From JBEKYD01 sp052325345 (lineage in GTDB: Bacteria; Acidobacteriota; Terriglobia; Bryobacterales; Bryobacteraceae), in the NCBI GenBank assembly GCA_052325345.1, contig JBKQVG010000217.1, positions 35,515 to 99,514 on the forward strand: a stretch of DNA of 64,000 nt, written 5' to 3'. This document shows, in pieces, positions 31,962 through 41,620 of this stretch. The position numbers were made by a program, and so were the translations under genes. The notes beneath the pieces are model-generated. The model saw only the letters and a list, made by a program, of their open reading frames with translations. It searched no databases and was not told the DNA's origin. Every line of letters starts with the position of its first letter. Positions within the stretch are counted from its first letter, which is position 1.

Positions 31962-32675
31962 CTATCCGGCGGTGCGGGCGCGCTTCTTTGGGCCGCTTGC
32001 TTTGGGCTCCTGCCACAGGCGGAAGCCGCCGCGGAAGGCGTTGCTGTTCTCGCCCAATCGGGCGCCGGGAGGGAGCTTGCGGAGCAGCTTGGCATTGCCG
32101 CCGCCGAGCACCACGTAATCGGGCTCGAGCGCCGCCTTGAGACGCTCGACGACATCCATTACATGGCGAGTCCACTTCTTCCTGCCCGCGCGTTTCAGCC
32201 CGCCAATCCCGACATAGTCTTCGTAGCTGCGGCCCTTTTTGTACGGCAAGTGCGCCAGTTCCATGGGCTGCAGGATGCCATCCACAATCAGGGCGGAGCC
32301 GAGGCCGGTACCCAGGCCGAGAAAGAGCATGCGGCCGCCTTCGTAGCTGCCGAGGGCCTGCATGGCGGCGTCGTTGAGGATGCGCACCGGGTGGCCGAAG
32401 GACTCCTGGAAGGGGTACCCGACCCAACCGCGGCCAAGATTGTGCGGTTCGGCAATGGGCCGGTTATGGACTACCGGCCCCGGGTAGCCGATGGAGACGG
32501 CGTCGTAGCTCCATTGCGCGGTGGCCTGGAGTACATCCTTTACCATCTTCGCGGACGTCAGGGCCGGGCCGGAAGGAAGCTTGACGGGAACTTTTCGGCC
32601 GGTTGCGAAAAGCTTCACATGGTTGCCGCCGATATCGATGACCAGGATTTTCACTCTCACATTATCGCCCGCCAT
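31962..32675 (-). CDS. ROK-family kinase, polyphosphate glucokinase-like
   Basis: About 237 residues. The N-terminal phosphate motif ILVIDIGGNHVKLFATG, the glucose-binding and catalytic Asp region VRILNDAAMQALGSYEGG, MLFLGLGTGLGSALIVDG and YVVLGGGNAK are those of PPGK-type ROK kinases, which phosphorylate glucose with polyphosphate or ATP. Bacterial PPGKs have about 250 residues. The start is uncertain: ATG 32675 is used, while GTG codons at 32660 or 32654 lie closer to the conserved motif. It is divergent from the CPBP protease gene with 37 bases between starts. Confidence 0.87.
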   Translation of the reverse strand: MAGDNVRVKILVIDIGGNHVKLFATGRKVPVKLPSGPALTSAKMVKDVLQATAQWSYDAVSIGYPGPVVHNRPIAEPHNLGRGWVGYPFQESFGHPVRILNDAAMQALGSYEGGRMLFLGLGTGLGSALIVDGILQPMELAHLPYKKGRSYEDYVGIGGLKRAGRKKWTRHVMDVVERLKAALEPDYVVLGGGNAKLLRKLPPGARLGENSNAFRGGFRLWQEPKASGPKKRARTAG

Positions 32676-32712
32676 GGGCATGGCGCAGCCGGTAACTGGC
32701 ATACTGGTGAGC

Positions 32713-33588
32713 ATGGCCGGCCGCAACGATCCCGTGCGCATCGCCGTTCATGTCGCCGTTTACGTGGTGCTCTATTTCGTAAGCATCAACCTGTTCGCGC
32801 CGTTGCTGGCCTGGCTGGGCGGATTTTTGGTGGGAATCACCGCAACCACGCTGGTGGCGGCCATCTTCACCAACTGGCTGGCGCTGCGCATCTTCGAGAA
32901 TCGGCCGCTGGCGGACGCCGGCATACGGTGGTCGCGAGCCTCGGCGGACAACCTCGCGCTGGGCCTGGCGGGCGGCATCGGGGCGGCTCTGCTGGTGACG
33001 GTTCCGGCGCTGGCGGTGGGCGCGGCCCGGCTGGTACACGTTGGCGGGGAATCGTGGTCGGGCGCGCTCGTGCTGGCGATTCTATTGGCCTCGGGCGCGG
33101 CGGGCGAGGAATTGTTCTTTCGCGGCTACGGCTTTCAGGCGGTGGTGGCGCGGGCCGGCGGCTGGACCACGGTGCTGCCGGCGGGGGTGATATTCGGGCT
33201 GATGCACGCCCGCAATCCCCATGCGAGCTGGTTCAGCGTGGCGAATACGGCCGGCTTCGGGATTCTTTTCGGCTACGCTTATTTGCGCAGCCACGACCTG
33301 TGGGCGCCGTTCGGTCTGCATTTCGGATGGAACCTCTCGTTACCGCTGGTGGGGGTGAACGTCAGCGGGCTTACAATGAATGTGACGGGTTACGAGTTGT
33401 CGTGGTCTGCCGGCCCGCTGTGGAGTGGAGGCCAATACGGCCCGGAAGCCAGCCTGCTCACCAGCGGAGTATTGGTTGCGCTGTTCGCGTATCTGTTTCG
33501 GGCGCCGGTTCGCCGCCAGTTCTCGCCGATACTCGACCCGCCCGCGGAGTCTGCCGTATGCGAGTCGTCGCCGCCATTGCACTCCTGA
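32713..33588 (+). CDS. CPBP-family intramembrane metalloprotease (CAAX protease-like)
   Basis: A 291-residue polytopic membrane protein. Conserved active-site motifs: GEELFFRG (EExxxR), FGLMHARN (FxxxH) and HFGWN (HxxxN/D), lying in successive helices around residues 130-225. About 7-8 membrane segments are visible. Members cleave prenylated or other membrane proteins, or act in bacteriocin immunity. ATG 32713 is chosen; an upstream in-frame ATG would overlap the ROK kinase gene. It overlaps the next gene by 31 bases. Confidence 0.9.
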   Translation: MAGRNDPVRIAVHVAVYVVLYFVSINLFAPLLAWLGGFLVGITATTLVAAIFTNWLALRIFENRPLADAGIRWSRASADNLALGLAGGIGAALLVTVPALAVGAARLVHVGGESWSGALVLAILLASGAAGEELFFRGYGFQAVVARAGGWTTVLPAGVIFGLMHARNPHASWFSVANTAGFGILFGYAYLRSHDLWAPFGLHFGWNLSLPLVGVNVSGLTMNVTGYELSWSAGPLWSGGQYGPEASLLTSGVLVALFAYLFRAPVRRQFSPILDPPAESAVCESSPPLHS

Positions 33589-34346
33589 GCTGGTCGCCGT
33601 CGTGGTGCCGCGCGGCGGACAAGCTGACGTTCCAGGACCGCGTCGAACTGACGCGCGGGCTAATGGCGGAATACGCCAAGGCGAAGGTGCTGGTGCCGCG
33701 CGCGAAAAAACCGCTGGAGTTCGACGCCAAAGGCGCCTGGGATAAGCAGGCGTGGGCGGAGGTGGCGCACCAGAACGGACCGGCCGCGCGCCTGGGCGAC
33801 ATGATTCAGATCACCAAGGTGGAGATCGAGAGCGACCGCCTGGTGCTGCAACTGAATGGCGGCTTCAACGGCGGGCGGCACTGGTATAGCGGCGCGCAGA
33901 TAGTCGGGACGATGGGCAATACGGTGCCCCTCGACCAGGGCGATTCGAATGCGCCGGGCGGAACCACCATCGCGATCCTGTTCCATAAGCCGCTGGAGCC
34001 GATCAAGGCGGCGGAGATCAAGAAGATGCTGGCGCCGGTGCTGGATTTCGATAAGCACAGCGCCACCGAGATCTACTCGGAGAACCTGCCGCCGGTGGTG
34101 CAGAAAGCCATCAAGGAGCGGCGCGCGCGCGAGGGCATGACGCGCGAGCAGGTGCTGATGGCCATGGGGCGGCCCGAGCATAAGTGGCGCGAGACTAAAG
34201 ACGGCACCGAGTTCGAAGACTGGGTATACGGTACCGCGCCCGGCAAAATCAGTTTCGTCACTTTCGTGGGCGACAAAGTGGTGAAAGTGAAGGAAGAATA
34301 CGCCGGTCTGGGCACCATCGAGCCGGATCACCGGGAACAGCGATAG
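33558..34346 (+). CDS. Secreted protein with C-terminal SmpA/BamE-like motif, function unknown
   Basis: A 262-residue protein with a signal peptide (MRVVAAIALLSWSPSWCRAAD, split here by its Ala-rich cleavage site near residue 19). The middle part is charged and unlike any family I know. Near the C-terminus EGMTREQVLMAMGRPEHKW followed by FEDWVYG resembles the SmpA/OmlA (BamE) turn motif, often seen in outer-membrane-associated proteins. The start overlaps the end of the CPBP gene by 31 bases, so they may be co-translated. Confidence 0.75.
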   Translation: MRVVAAIALLSWSPSWCRAADKLTFQDRVELTRGLMAEYAKAKVLVPRAKKPLEFDAKGAWDKQAWAEVAHQNGPAARLGDMIQITKVEIESDRLVLQLNGGFNGGRHWYSGAQIVGTMGNTVPLDQGDSNAPGGTTIAILFHKPLEPIKAAEIKKMLAPVLDFDKHSATEIYSENLPPVVQKAIKERRAREGMTREQVLMAMGRPEHKWRETKDGTEFEDWVYGTAPGKISFVTFVGDKVVKVKEEYAGLGTIEPDHREQR

Positions 34347-34720
34347 AAGTCCCGCCGCTCGAGCCTTCGCCTCAGTGGAACTTGGGCAGACGCCCAAATC
34401 CGATACGCGGCTACCTCCCGGCTGCCGGCCGCATTTCTTAATAAGAATCCCAACAGTTCAGGTTTACGCCACACCTCTCCTCTCCTCTTATATCGGTCGA
34501 AAGCGCCGCCCTTTCTAGCTTTAGCGCGTTTATCGCGTGCCGTCGGCCTTGAAGCAGACCCAACGCATTCTGCCATCCCCGCTGCAAAAACGGACGCCCG
34601 GCCTGTCGGTTATCCAAGAAAGGCTAGAAAACAGAATTTGAAGGCCCGATGTTATTTATGCAGGCTCATGTCTGTGTTCTGGAGACCGCGCGACAACGTT
34701 GGACCAGCGATGAGACAGCC
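34347..34720. other. Leader region of the chemosensory operon, no gene seen
   Basis: About 370 bases before cheA, noticeably less GC-rich than the flanking genes. I see no coding frame with support and no strong promoter match. Two similar short stretches (TTTCTAGC near 34512 and GGCTAGAAAA near 34620) could pair at a distance. Confidence 0.35.
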
Positions 34721-37351
34721 ATGGACGACCAAGAGGTCATAAGAGAGTTCCTGATTGAGAGCAATGAGAACCTGGGCCGCCTGGATCGGGAAATGGTCGA
34801 GCTGGAACAGCGCCCCAAGGATAGTCAGTTGCTGGCGAGCGTTTTCCGCACCATCCACACCATCAAAGGCACGTGCGGTTTTCTGGGCTTCGACAAGCTG
34901 GAGGCAATCGCCCATTTGGGGGAAAGCCTGCTCAGCAGGCTGCGGGACGGCGAACTGGATCTGACGCCGGACCTGGTCACATTGATTCTGCAGGTGGTGG
35001 ACGCCACCAAGCGGATTCTGTTATCCATCGAGGCTACCGGCGCGGAAGGCGACGAAAACCACGATGTGTTGGCCCAACGCCTGCAAGTTGCCTGTGGAAA
35101 GAAGGCGCCCGCGCCGCCGGTCGCGCCCGCGCCCGAAACGGCGCCAACAACGCCGAAGCCCGCCGCGGCGCCGGTTGCATCCGGCCTCGAGATCGCCGAG
35201 CCGCCACGGGAGACCGAAGGTGCCTTGGCGCCGGCCGATACCGGGAACGTCGCTTCTCAAAAGGCGCCGGCCGTGTCCGATTCGACCATTCGGGTAGACA
35301 TCGGCCTGTTGGACAAGCTAATGAACCTCGTGGGCGAGCTGGTGCTGACCCGGAACCAGATTCTGCAGTTCAATGCCCGCCAGGAAGACACCACGCTGAA
35401 CATCACCTCACAGCGCCTGAACCTGATCACCACGGAGTTGCAGGAGGGAGTCATGAAAACCCGCATGCAGCCCATTGGCGTGGTCTGGAACAAGCTTCCG
35501 CGGCTGGTGCGCGATTTGGCCGCTACCTCCGGAAAGCAGATTCAGTTGGAGATGGACGGGGCGGATACGGAGTTGGACAGGACCATTATCGAGGCGATTA
35601 AGGATCCTCTCACACACATCGTTCGCAATTGTTGCGACCACGGAATCGAGAAACCCCAGGTTCGACTGCAAAAAGGAAAAACCGCTGTGGGGAAATTGTC
35701 GCTTCGGGCCTTTCACGAAGGCGGTCAAGTCAATATCGAGATCAGCGACGACGGCTCCGGCGTGGATCCGCAGAATGTACAGAAAAAGGCAATCGAGAAG
35801 GGTCTGGTGCGGTCGGACCAGATGGAACGGATGACGGAACGGGAAATCCTCGGCCTGATATTTCTCCCCGGTTTTTCGACGGCGCCGCAAGTCACCAGCG
35901 TTAGCGGGCGAGGCGTCGGCATGGATGTGGTGAAGACCAATATCGAAAAGATCGGCGGGACGGCCGACCTGGCCAGCCGGCCGGGTGAAGGCACCACGGT
36001 CAAACTCAAGATTCCGCTGACCCTCGCCATTATCCCGGGGCTGGTAGTGAAGAATGGCGGCGAGCGGTTTGTGATTCCGCAGGTGAGTCTGCTGGAACTC
36101 ATCCGCCTGGAAAAGGACTCCGGCAAGAGTCCCATCGAGTGGATACATGGCACGCCGGTTTACCGCCATCGCGACCGCCTGCTTCCCATCACCTATCTGA
36201 GCCAGGTGCTGGGACAGGCGGCAGCTCAGAATTCCGATGCCGTTAATATCGTGGTCCTGCAGGCGGAGGACAGGCAGTTCGGGTTGGTGGTGGACGACAT
36301 TCAGGACACGCAGGAAATTGTCGTCAAGCCCCTGGGTAAACAACTCAAGGGCCTGAGCTGCTACGCCGGAGCAACGATCATGGGTGACGGGCGCGTGGCA
36401 CTCATCCTGGACGTCCTCGGAATCGGCCAGCTTTCCGGCGTGGTACATGAGTTGCGCGACCAGACGAAAGCCGATACCCGGAAAAGGGACCGCTCGGACA
36501 GCGGCCGCCAGACTTTCCTGCTGTTCCGGGCCGGCCAGTTTGAAAGATTGTCCGTCCCCTTGGCCCTGGTGGCGCGGCTGGAGGAGTTTTCAAAATCCAG
36601 GATCGAGCATGCGGGCGGGCGGCCGGCGGTGCAGTACCGCGGAAAGATCCTGTCGCTGGTTTCCCTGACCTCGATCCTCGAAGGGCACGCCGACACGGTC
36701 GCCGAATTCCCAGACCCGGTACAAGTGGTCGTCTTCGGCAATGGCGAGCGGAGCATCGGAATCCTGGTCGACCGGATTCTGGACATCGTCCAGGAGACCG
36801 TCGCGATACGTCGGCCTTCTCAGTGCAAGGGGATGCTCGGGTCGGCCGTGATTGGCGGAAAAGTAACCGACATTCTGGACCTGCAGGCGATTATCGAGGC
36901 GGCGGACGACCGCTGGTTCGGCAAGCCGGTTCAGGCTTCGGAGAAGGCAACCGTGATGTTGGCGGAGCCCTCCGCTTTCGCGCGCGGCATCGTACGCGGT
37001 TCGCTGGAGATGGCGGGCTACAACGTGGTCGAGGCCGCGGATTCCCGGCAGGCGTTGCAGGAACTGGAACGGCGGGAGATCGACGTAGTGGCGGCATCGC
37101 TTGACCTGCCGGCGGGCGGCGGATTCGCCTTCCTCGAACAGATGCGGCGAGTCCCAACGCTTGCGGGCATCCCGGTGCTGGCGCTGGCGGATCATGGGGA
37201 CCAGAAGCCGCCCCGCGGCAAATACCCGGTCGAGTTCGAGGACTTCCAGGTGAAATTCGACCGCACCGCCATGCTGCGGTCGCTGGCCAGGTTATCCGCC
37301 GCGGCCGGCGAAGGCGACATGGAGCCGGTACTTCCCGGAGAAAAGGAGTGA
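34721..37351 (+). CDS. cheA: CheA-type sensor histidine kinase with two CheW-like domains and a degenerate receiver
   Basis: An 876-residue chemosensory kinase. Order: HPt domain with phospho-His46 (FRTIHTIKGTCGFLGF), Pro/Ala linker, dimerisation helices (LLDKLMNLVGELVLTRN), ATPase domain with NCCDHGIE, DDGSGVDP and GRGVGMDVVKTN, a first CheW-like domain (LAIIPGLVVKNGGERFVIP onward), a second CheW-like segment (about 600-735, FLLFRAGQFERLSVPLALVA) and a C-terminal receiver-like domain (about 742-865). In the receiver the phospho-accepting Asp position reads VVAASLDLP, where a Ser replaces the usual Asp, and the acidic pocket is reduced, so it is probably not phosphorylated. ATG 34721 is chosen, as homology begins with the HPt helix. 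First gene of the operon; its product phosphorylates CheY and CheB. Confidence 0.95.
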   Translation: MDDQEVIREFLIESNENLGRLDREMVELEQRPKDSQLLASVFRTIHTIKGTCGFLGFDKLEAIAHLGESLLSRLRDGELDLTPDLVTLILQVVDATKRILLSIEATGAEGDENHDVLAQRLQVACGKKAPAPPVAPAPETAPTTPKPAAAPVASGLEIAEPPRETEGALAPADTGNVASQKAPAVSDSTIRVDIGLLDKLMNLVGELVLTRNQILQFNARQEDTTLNITSQRLNLITTELQEGVMKTRMQPIGVVWNKLPRLVRDLAATSGKQIQLEMDGADTELDRTIIEAIKDPLTHIVRNCCDHGIEKPQVRLQKGKTAVGKLSLRAFHEGGQVNIEISDDGSGVDPQNVQKKAIEKGLVRSDQMERMTEREILGLIFLPGFSTAPQVTSVSGRGVGMDVVKTNIEKIGGTADLASRPGEGTTVKLKIPLTLAIIPGLVVKNGGERFVIPQVSLLELIRLEKDSGKSPIEWIHGTPVYRHRDRLLPITYLSQVLGQAAAQNSDAVNIVVLQAEDRQFGLVVDDIQDTQEIVVKPLGKQLKGLSCYAGATIMGDGRVALILDVLGIGQLSGVVHELRDQTKADTRKRDRSDSGRQTFLLFRAGQFERLSVPLALVARLEEFSKSRIEHAGGRPAVQYRGKILSLVSLTSILEGHADTVAEFPDPVQVVVFGNGERSIGILVDRILDIVQETVAIRRPSQCKGMLGSAVIGGKVTDILDLQAIIEAADDRWFGKPVQASEKATVMLAEPSAFARGIVRGSLEMAGYNVVEAADSRQALQELERREIDVVAASLDLPAGGGFAFLEQMRRVPTLAGIPVLALADHGDQKPPRGKYPVEFEDFQVKFDRTAMLRSLARLSAAAGEGDMEPVLPGEKE

Positions 37352-37356
37352 ACCGA

Positions 37357-37827
37357 ATGGCCACCCGGCAGGATCTGGCAGCGCAGGCCAGCAGGCAGTA
37401 CGCGACGTTCTTCGTGGACGGACTCTTCTTTGGCATCGACGTTCTTGAGGTTCAGGAGGTGCTCCGCTATCAGGAGATGACCCGGGTCCCGTTGGCGCCG
37501 GAGGTGATTGAAGGCCTGATCAACCTGCGTGGGCAAATCGTGACCGCCATCGATATGCGGCGCCGTTTAGGACTGAGACCGAGAACCGGCGGCCGGACAC
37601 CCATGAACACAGTAGTGCGCACCGAGGAAGGAGCCGTGAGCCTGCTGGTAGACGAAATTGGCGACGTGATCGCGGTGGACGCGAACACCTTTGAGCGCGT
37701 GCCGGACAACGTCACGCCGGAGGCGAGGGAACTACTGCAGGGCGTGTACAAGCAAAAGGACCGCCTTTTGTTGATTCTCGACACGAAAAAGACTACCGGA
37801 ATTGAGGGTGGGACGCGCCAATCCTAA
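37357..37827 (+). CDS. cheW: CheW adaptor protein
   Basis: A 156-residue CheW domain protein that couples receptors to CheA. Seen: ATFFVDGLFFGIDVLEVQEV, LAPEVIEGLINLRGQIV and VDEIGDVIAVD. ATG 37357 is preceded by AAAAGGAG at the right distance; a GTG at 37348 overlapping the cheA stop is less likely. Confidence 0.94.
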   Translation: MATRQDLAAQASRQYATFFVDGLFFGIDVLEVQEVLRYQEMTRVPLAPEVIEGLINLRGQIVTAIDMRRRLGLRPRTGGRTPMNTVVRTEEGAVSLLVDEIGDVIAVDANTFERVPDNVTPEARELLQGVYKQKDRLLLILDTKKTTGIEGGTRQS

Positions 37828-37905
37828 CGGGCGCCGGGACCGGCTGCAAGGCCGCTGAAACAGAAGCCGCCGCCGCGAATGCGGCTGATTTTAGGAGATT
37901 TGTTT

Positions 37906-40095
37906 ATGGCAAGGAAGATCAACAACGGTAAACAGCCCTCTTACGGACCCAGGGGCGTGAGCGGGGTCGGTGTTCTGGAGATGCCGGCAGAGACGCCGGC
38001 GGGGCTCTCGCGGGCAGAAATCGCCTCGTTCTTCGATCTTGTGCCCAGTCCGGTATTCGTCATGGATTTGGCCCACACTGTCCTGTATCTCAACGATGAG
38101 GCAACCCGGTTCTTCGGCCGGACCCGCGAGGAGAGCGTTGGGAAGAAGTACTGGGACCTGTTTGACTGTCCGGGCTGCCGCGAAGGGACCTGCGCCGCCG
38201 CCCGATCCGTGCGAACGGGGACCGTGTGTTCCGGCGAGACGGTCGGCGCCTTGCGCGGCAAGGAGACAGCCGTGCGAGTGCTCGCAGCGCCGCGCTACGG
38301 CCGCGGCCACCAGGTGATCGGTTGCGTTCAATTGATCGTCGACAGCAATGTTCAGGCGTTAGTAACAACATACCTGCACAAGATCTCCAACGGAGAAATC
38401 CCCGCCAAGATCACCGACGAATTCCACGGCACTTACGAAAACGTCAAGACCAGCATGAACACGCTGATCGACACCGTCGCGATGCGCGGCAAGGATCTTC
38501 AGGACTTAACGGAAGCCGTTACGGCGGGCAATCTGAACTTCCGGCCCGATCCGGGCAAGTATTGCGGATTCAACGGCAAGACGATCGCGGGCTTGAACCG
38601 GATGCTGGACGCACTGGTCAATCCGCTCAACGTCGCAGCCCGCTGCGTGGACCGGATCTCCAAGGGCGAAATCCCCGAGAAGATCACGGAAGCATGCGCT
38701 GGCGACTTCAACACGATCAAGAACAACCTCAATGCGTGCATCGAGGGGTTGGGGTCGCTGCAAGAAGCCGCCGCGGTGCTGAAGCGAATGGCGGTCAACG
38801 ATTACAGCCGCAAGATCGAAGGAAACGCGCCGGGGGTCTTCGGCGAGCTGGCGGAGGCCGTGAACACCGTCCAGACAAGAGTCACCCACGTTGCCAACAC
38901 TGTCAGCCGGATCTCCAAGGGAGATCTTGGCGAGTTGCCCGAATACAAGAAGACCGGGCAGCGTTCGGAGCACGACATCCTGGTGCCGTCTCTGATCGCG
39001 TTGATGGAGAATCTGAACGCTCTGGTGGAGGATTCGACGGTGCTCGCGCAGGCCGCCGTCGAAGGAGCGCTCACCACCCGTGCGGACGCCGCCAAACACC
39101 AGGGGGAGTACCGCAAGGTTGTCGAGGGCGTCAACGCGACTCTGGATGCGGTATTGGAACCGATACAGGAGGCGGCCGCGGTGATCGAGAAGATCGCCGG
39201 GCAGGACATCACCGCTCGCGTGGAAGGCTTGTACCGCGGCGATCATGCCGCCATCAAGGACAACATCAATCGCATGGCTACCGATCTGCGCGGCAGCATT
39301 CAACAGATCACGCAGAGCGCGTCGGTGCTGGCCTCCGCCTCCGAGGAACTCACCGCTACCAGCCAGCAAATGGCCGGCAATGCCGAGGAAACGGCGACCC
39401 AAGCCAACGTGGTGTCGGCAGCGGCCGAACAGGTTTCGAAAAACGTGTCGGTAGTGGCGACCGGCGCGGAACAGATGCAAACCTCCATTCGGGAGATCGC
39501 GAAGAGCGCCAACGAGGCGGCCAAGATTGCCAGGAACGCCGTCCGGGCCGCGGAAGCGACCAACCGTACGATCGGCAAACTGGGCGAGTCCAGCCTGGAA
39601 ATCGGAAAGGTGATCAAGGTCATTACGTCCATCGCGCAGCAGACCAACCTTCTGGCCCTAAACGCGACCATCGAAGCCGCTCGCGCCGGGGAGGCAGGCA
39701 AGGGATTCGCGGTGGTAGCCAACGAGGTCAAGGAACTGGCGAAAGAAACCGCCAGGGCCACCGAAGACATCGGGCAGAAGATCGAGGCGATCCAATCCGA
39801 TACCAAGGGCGCCGTGCAGGCGATCGCGGAGATCGGCGCCGTAATCAACCAGGTCAACGACATCTCCAACACCATTGCATCGGCGGTGGAGGAACAGACG
39901 GTAACCACCAATGAAATTGGGCGCAACGTTGCCGAGGCGGCGCGCGGGACCAGCGACATCGCCAAGAATATCAGCGGCGTGGCGCAGGCGGCTCAGAACA
40001 CGACGCAGGGAGCCAGCGATTCTCAGAAGGCCTCGTCTTCTCTCGCCGCCATGGCGTCGCAGCTTCAGGCGATTGTCGGGAAGTTCAAGCTGTAG
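37906..40095 (+). CDS. Soluble methyl-accepting chemotaxis protein with PAS and HAMP-like repeats
   Basis: A 729-residue cytoplasmic receptor with no transmembrane segment. The N-terminal PAS domain (about 45-160, FDLVPSPVFVMDLAHTVLYL) includes a Cys-rich loop (CPGCREGTCAAA). Then several repeated HAMP-like units (each with ISKGEIPEKIT / ISNGEIPAKIT and a following helix pair, about 160-460) lead to the signalling domain with hairpin tip NLLALNATIEAARAGE (about 580-595). Glutamate-rich flanks suit methylation by the neighbouring CheR and CheB. The start ATG 37906 has AGGAG upstream. The signal is unknown; the Cys-rich PAS may sense redox or metals (inference). Confidence 0.93.
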   Translation: MARKINNGKQPSYGPRGVSGVGVLEMPAETPAGLSRAEIASFFDLVPSPVFVMDLAHTVLYLNDEATRFFGRTREESVGKKYWDLFDCPGCREGTCAAARSVRTGTVCSGETVGALRGKETAVRVLAAPRYGRGHQVIGCVQLIVDSNVQALVTTYLHKISNGEIPAKITDEFHGTYENVKTSMNTLIDTVAMRGKDLQDLTEAVTAGNLNFRPDPGKYCGFNGKTIAGLNRMLDALVNPLNVAARCVDRISKGEIPEKITEACAGDFNTIKNNLNACIEGLGSLQEAAAVLKRMAVNDYSRKIEGNAPGVFGELAEAVNTVQTRVTHVANTVSRISKGDLGELPEYKKTGQRSEHDILVPSLIALMENLNALVEDSTVLAQAAVEGALTTRADAAKHQGEYRKVVEGVNATLDAVLEPIQEAAAVIEKIAGQDITARVEGLYRGDHAAIKDNINRMATDLRGSIQQITQSASVLASASEELTATSQQMAGNAEETATQANVVSAAAEQVSKNVSVVATGAEQMQTSIREIAKSANEAAKIARNAVRAAEATNRTIGKLGESSLEIGKVIKVITSIAQQTNLLALNATIEAARAGEAGKGFAVVANEVKELAKETARATEDIGQKIEAIQSDTKGAVQAIAEIGAVINQVNDISNTIASAVEEQTVTTNEIGRNVAEAARGTSDIAKNISGVAQAAQNTTQGASDSQKASSSLAAMASQLQAIVGKFKL

Positions 40096-40146
40096 GGCCG
40101 TTCGAGCACGGCATTCCGGCACTACGGACGTGCACGGAGCTTAACC

Positions 40147-40515
40147 ATGTCCAAAGCTATGGTGGTCGATGACTCCCGTGCGGTTCGCATGATTCTGTCT
40201 CGAATCCTGCGGGAGGTCGGATACGAAGTCTGTGAAGCGGTTGACGGGAGGGAAGCGCTTGCCAAGCTGACGGGAGAGGAACCCGTCTCGCTCGTTCTGG
40301 TCGATTGGAACATGCCGAAGCTGGACGGACTTGGGTTTGTTCGCTGCCTGCGTTCGGATCCGCGTAATGCCGCGGTCAAAGTAATGATGGTGACGACCGA
40401 GACTGAGGTGGAGCGGATGGTGACGGCGTTGGAAGCCGGTGCGAACGAGTACGTGATGAAGCCGTTCACCGCCGACATCATTTCGGACAAGCTGAGACTT
40501 TTGGGAGTGCTCTAG
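40147..40515 (+). CDS. cheY: CheY-like single-domain response regulator
   Basis: A 122-residue receiver domain: VVDDSRAVR acidic pair, phospho-Asp in LVLVDWNMPKLDG, conserved Thr in MMVTTETEV and Lys in VMKPF. It would be phosphorylated by the CheA encoded upstream and act on the output motor or pathway. It lies between the receptor and cheB. Confidence 0.94.
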   Translation: MSKAMVVDDSRAVRMILSRILREVGYEVCEAVDGREALAKLTGEEPVSLVLVDWNMPKLDGLGFVRCLRSDPRNAAVKVMMVTTETEVERMVTALEAGANEYVMKPFTADIISDKLRLLGVL

Positions 40516-40524
40516 CAGGCAACC

Positions 40525-41619
40525 ATGGCTCGATTCATCTATAAAAAGACGCTCCCGGCCGGTAACCGAATCCGCGTCCTGGTTGTGGACGACTCGGTCG
40601 TCATCCGGCGGCTGGTAACGCAGGCGCTGTCCGGGGATCCGGCGTTGGAAGTGGTCGGATCGGCATCGAACGGAGCTCTGGCTCTCGCCAGGATTGCGCA
40701 AACGAACCCGGATATCGTTACGTTGGACGTCGAGATGCCCGAGATGAACGGGCTCGAAATGCTCCGGCGGCTGAGCAAGGAGAACGTTCGGCCTCGCGTG
40801 GTGATGTTCAGTACTTTGACGGAGCGGGGCGCTACCGCGACGTTGGACGCCCTGGCTCTGGGCGCCGACGACTACGTGATGAAGGCGGCCAACGGCGGGT
40901 CTTTAGAGCGTTCGTTGAACGGTCTGCGGGAAGAACTCATTCCCAAGCTCAAACAGTTCTTTGTGCTTCCCGCGCAACCTCCGGCGGAGCCGCCGCAACA
41001 ACCGGCGCCGGCCCCAGCCACCGGACCGACGACCCGACGGCCAGGGGGGAACTGTGCAAAAGTGCTGGCCATCGGGGTTTCGACGGGAGGGCCAACGGCT
41101 CTGGGCATCATCATTCCGCAGGTACCGCCGGATTTCCCTCTTCCCATCCTGATTGTGCAGCATATGCCGCCACTTTTCACCAGGCTGCTTGCCGAGCGCC
41201 TGCAGGCTTCCACGCGTTTGAAAGTGGAGGAGGCCGCGGAGGGGAGCACAGTGACCGCTGGGAAGGTTCTGATTGCGCCTGGCGGCTACCACATGCGGCT
41301 TCGAAACACTGGTAAGGATACGGTGATCGGCCTGGACCAATCGCCTCCCGAGAACTCGTGTCGGCCCGCGGTGGATGTGTTGTTTCGATCGGTTGGGGAG
41401 ACCTTCGGCGGTTCGGCAATCGGCGCCATCCTCACGGGGATGGGGCAGGACGGGCTGCGGGGAGTTCAGACGCTGAAGGCCGCCGGAGCTTTCGTGATCG
41501 CCCAAGATGAAGCTTCCAGCGTGGTGTGGGGCATGCCGGGCTCGGTGGTGGCGGCCGGCCTGGCGGATTCCGTGGTTCCTCTGGAGCGTGTCATACCTGA
41601 AGTCCTGAGGCGGATCTGA
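40525..41619 (+). CDS. cheB: CheB protein-glutamate methylesterase
   Basis: A 364-residue protein: receiver domain (VLVVDDSVVIRRL, phospho-Asp in VTLDVEMPEMNG, Lys in YVMKAA), a Pro/Ala linker (about 150-172) and the methylesterase domain with catalytic Ser in IGVSTGGPTAL, His in IVQHMPPLFT and Asp in LTGMGQDG. It removes methyl groups or deamidates glutamines on the receptor. It begins 9 bases after cheY and the next gene follows by 1 base. Confidence 0.95.
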   Translation: MARFIYKKTLPAGNRIRVLVVDDSVVIRRLVTQALSGDPALEVVGSASNGALALARIAQTNPDIVTLDVEMPEMNGLEMLRRLSKENVRPRVVMFSTLTERGATATLDALALGADDYVMKAANGGSLERSLNGLREELIPKLKQFFVLPAQPPAEPPQQPAPAPATGPTTRRPGGNCAKVLAIGVSTGGPTALGIIIPQVPPDFPLPILIVQHMPPLFTRLLAERLQASTRLKVEEAAEGSTVTAGKVLIAPGGYHMRLRNTGKDTVIGLDQSPPENSCRPAVDVLFRSVGETFGGSAIGAILTGMGQDGLRGVQTLKAAGAFVIAQDEASSVVWGMPGSVVAAGLADSVVPLERVIPEVLRRI

Positions 41620-41620
41620 C

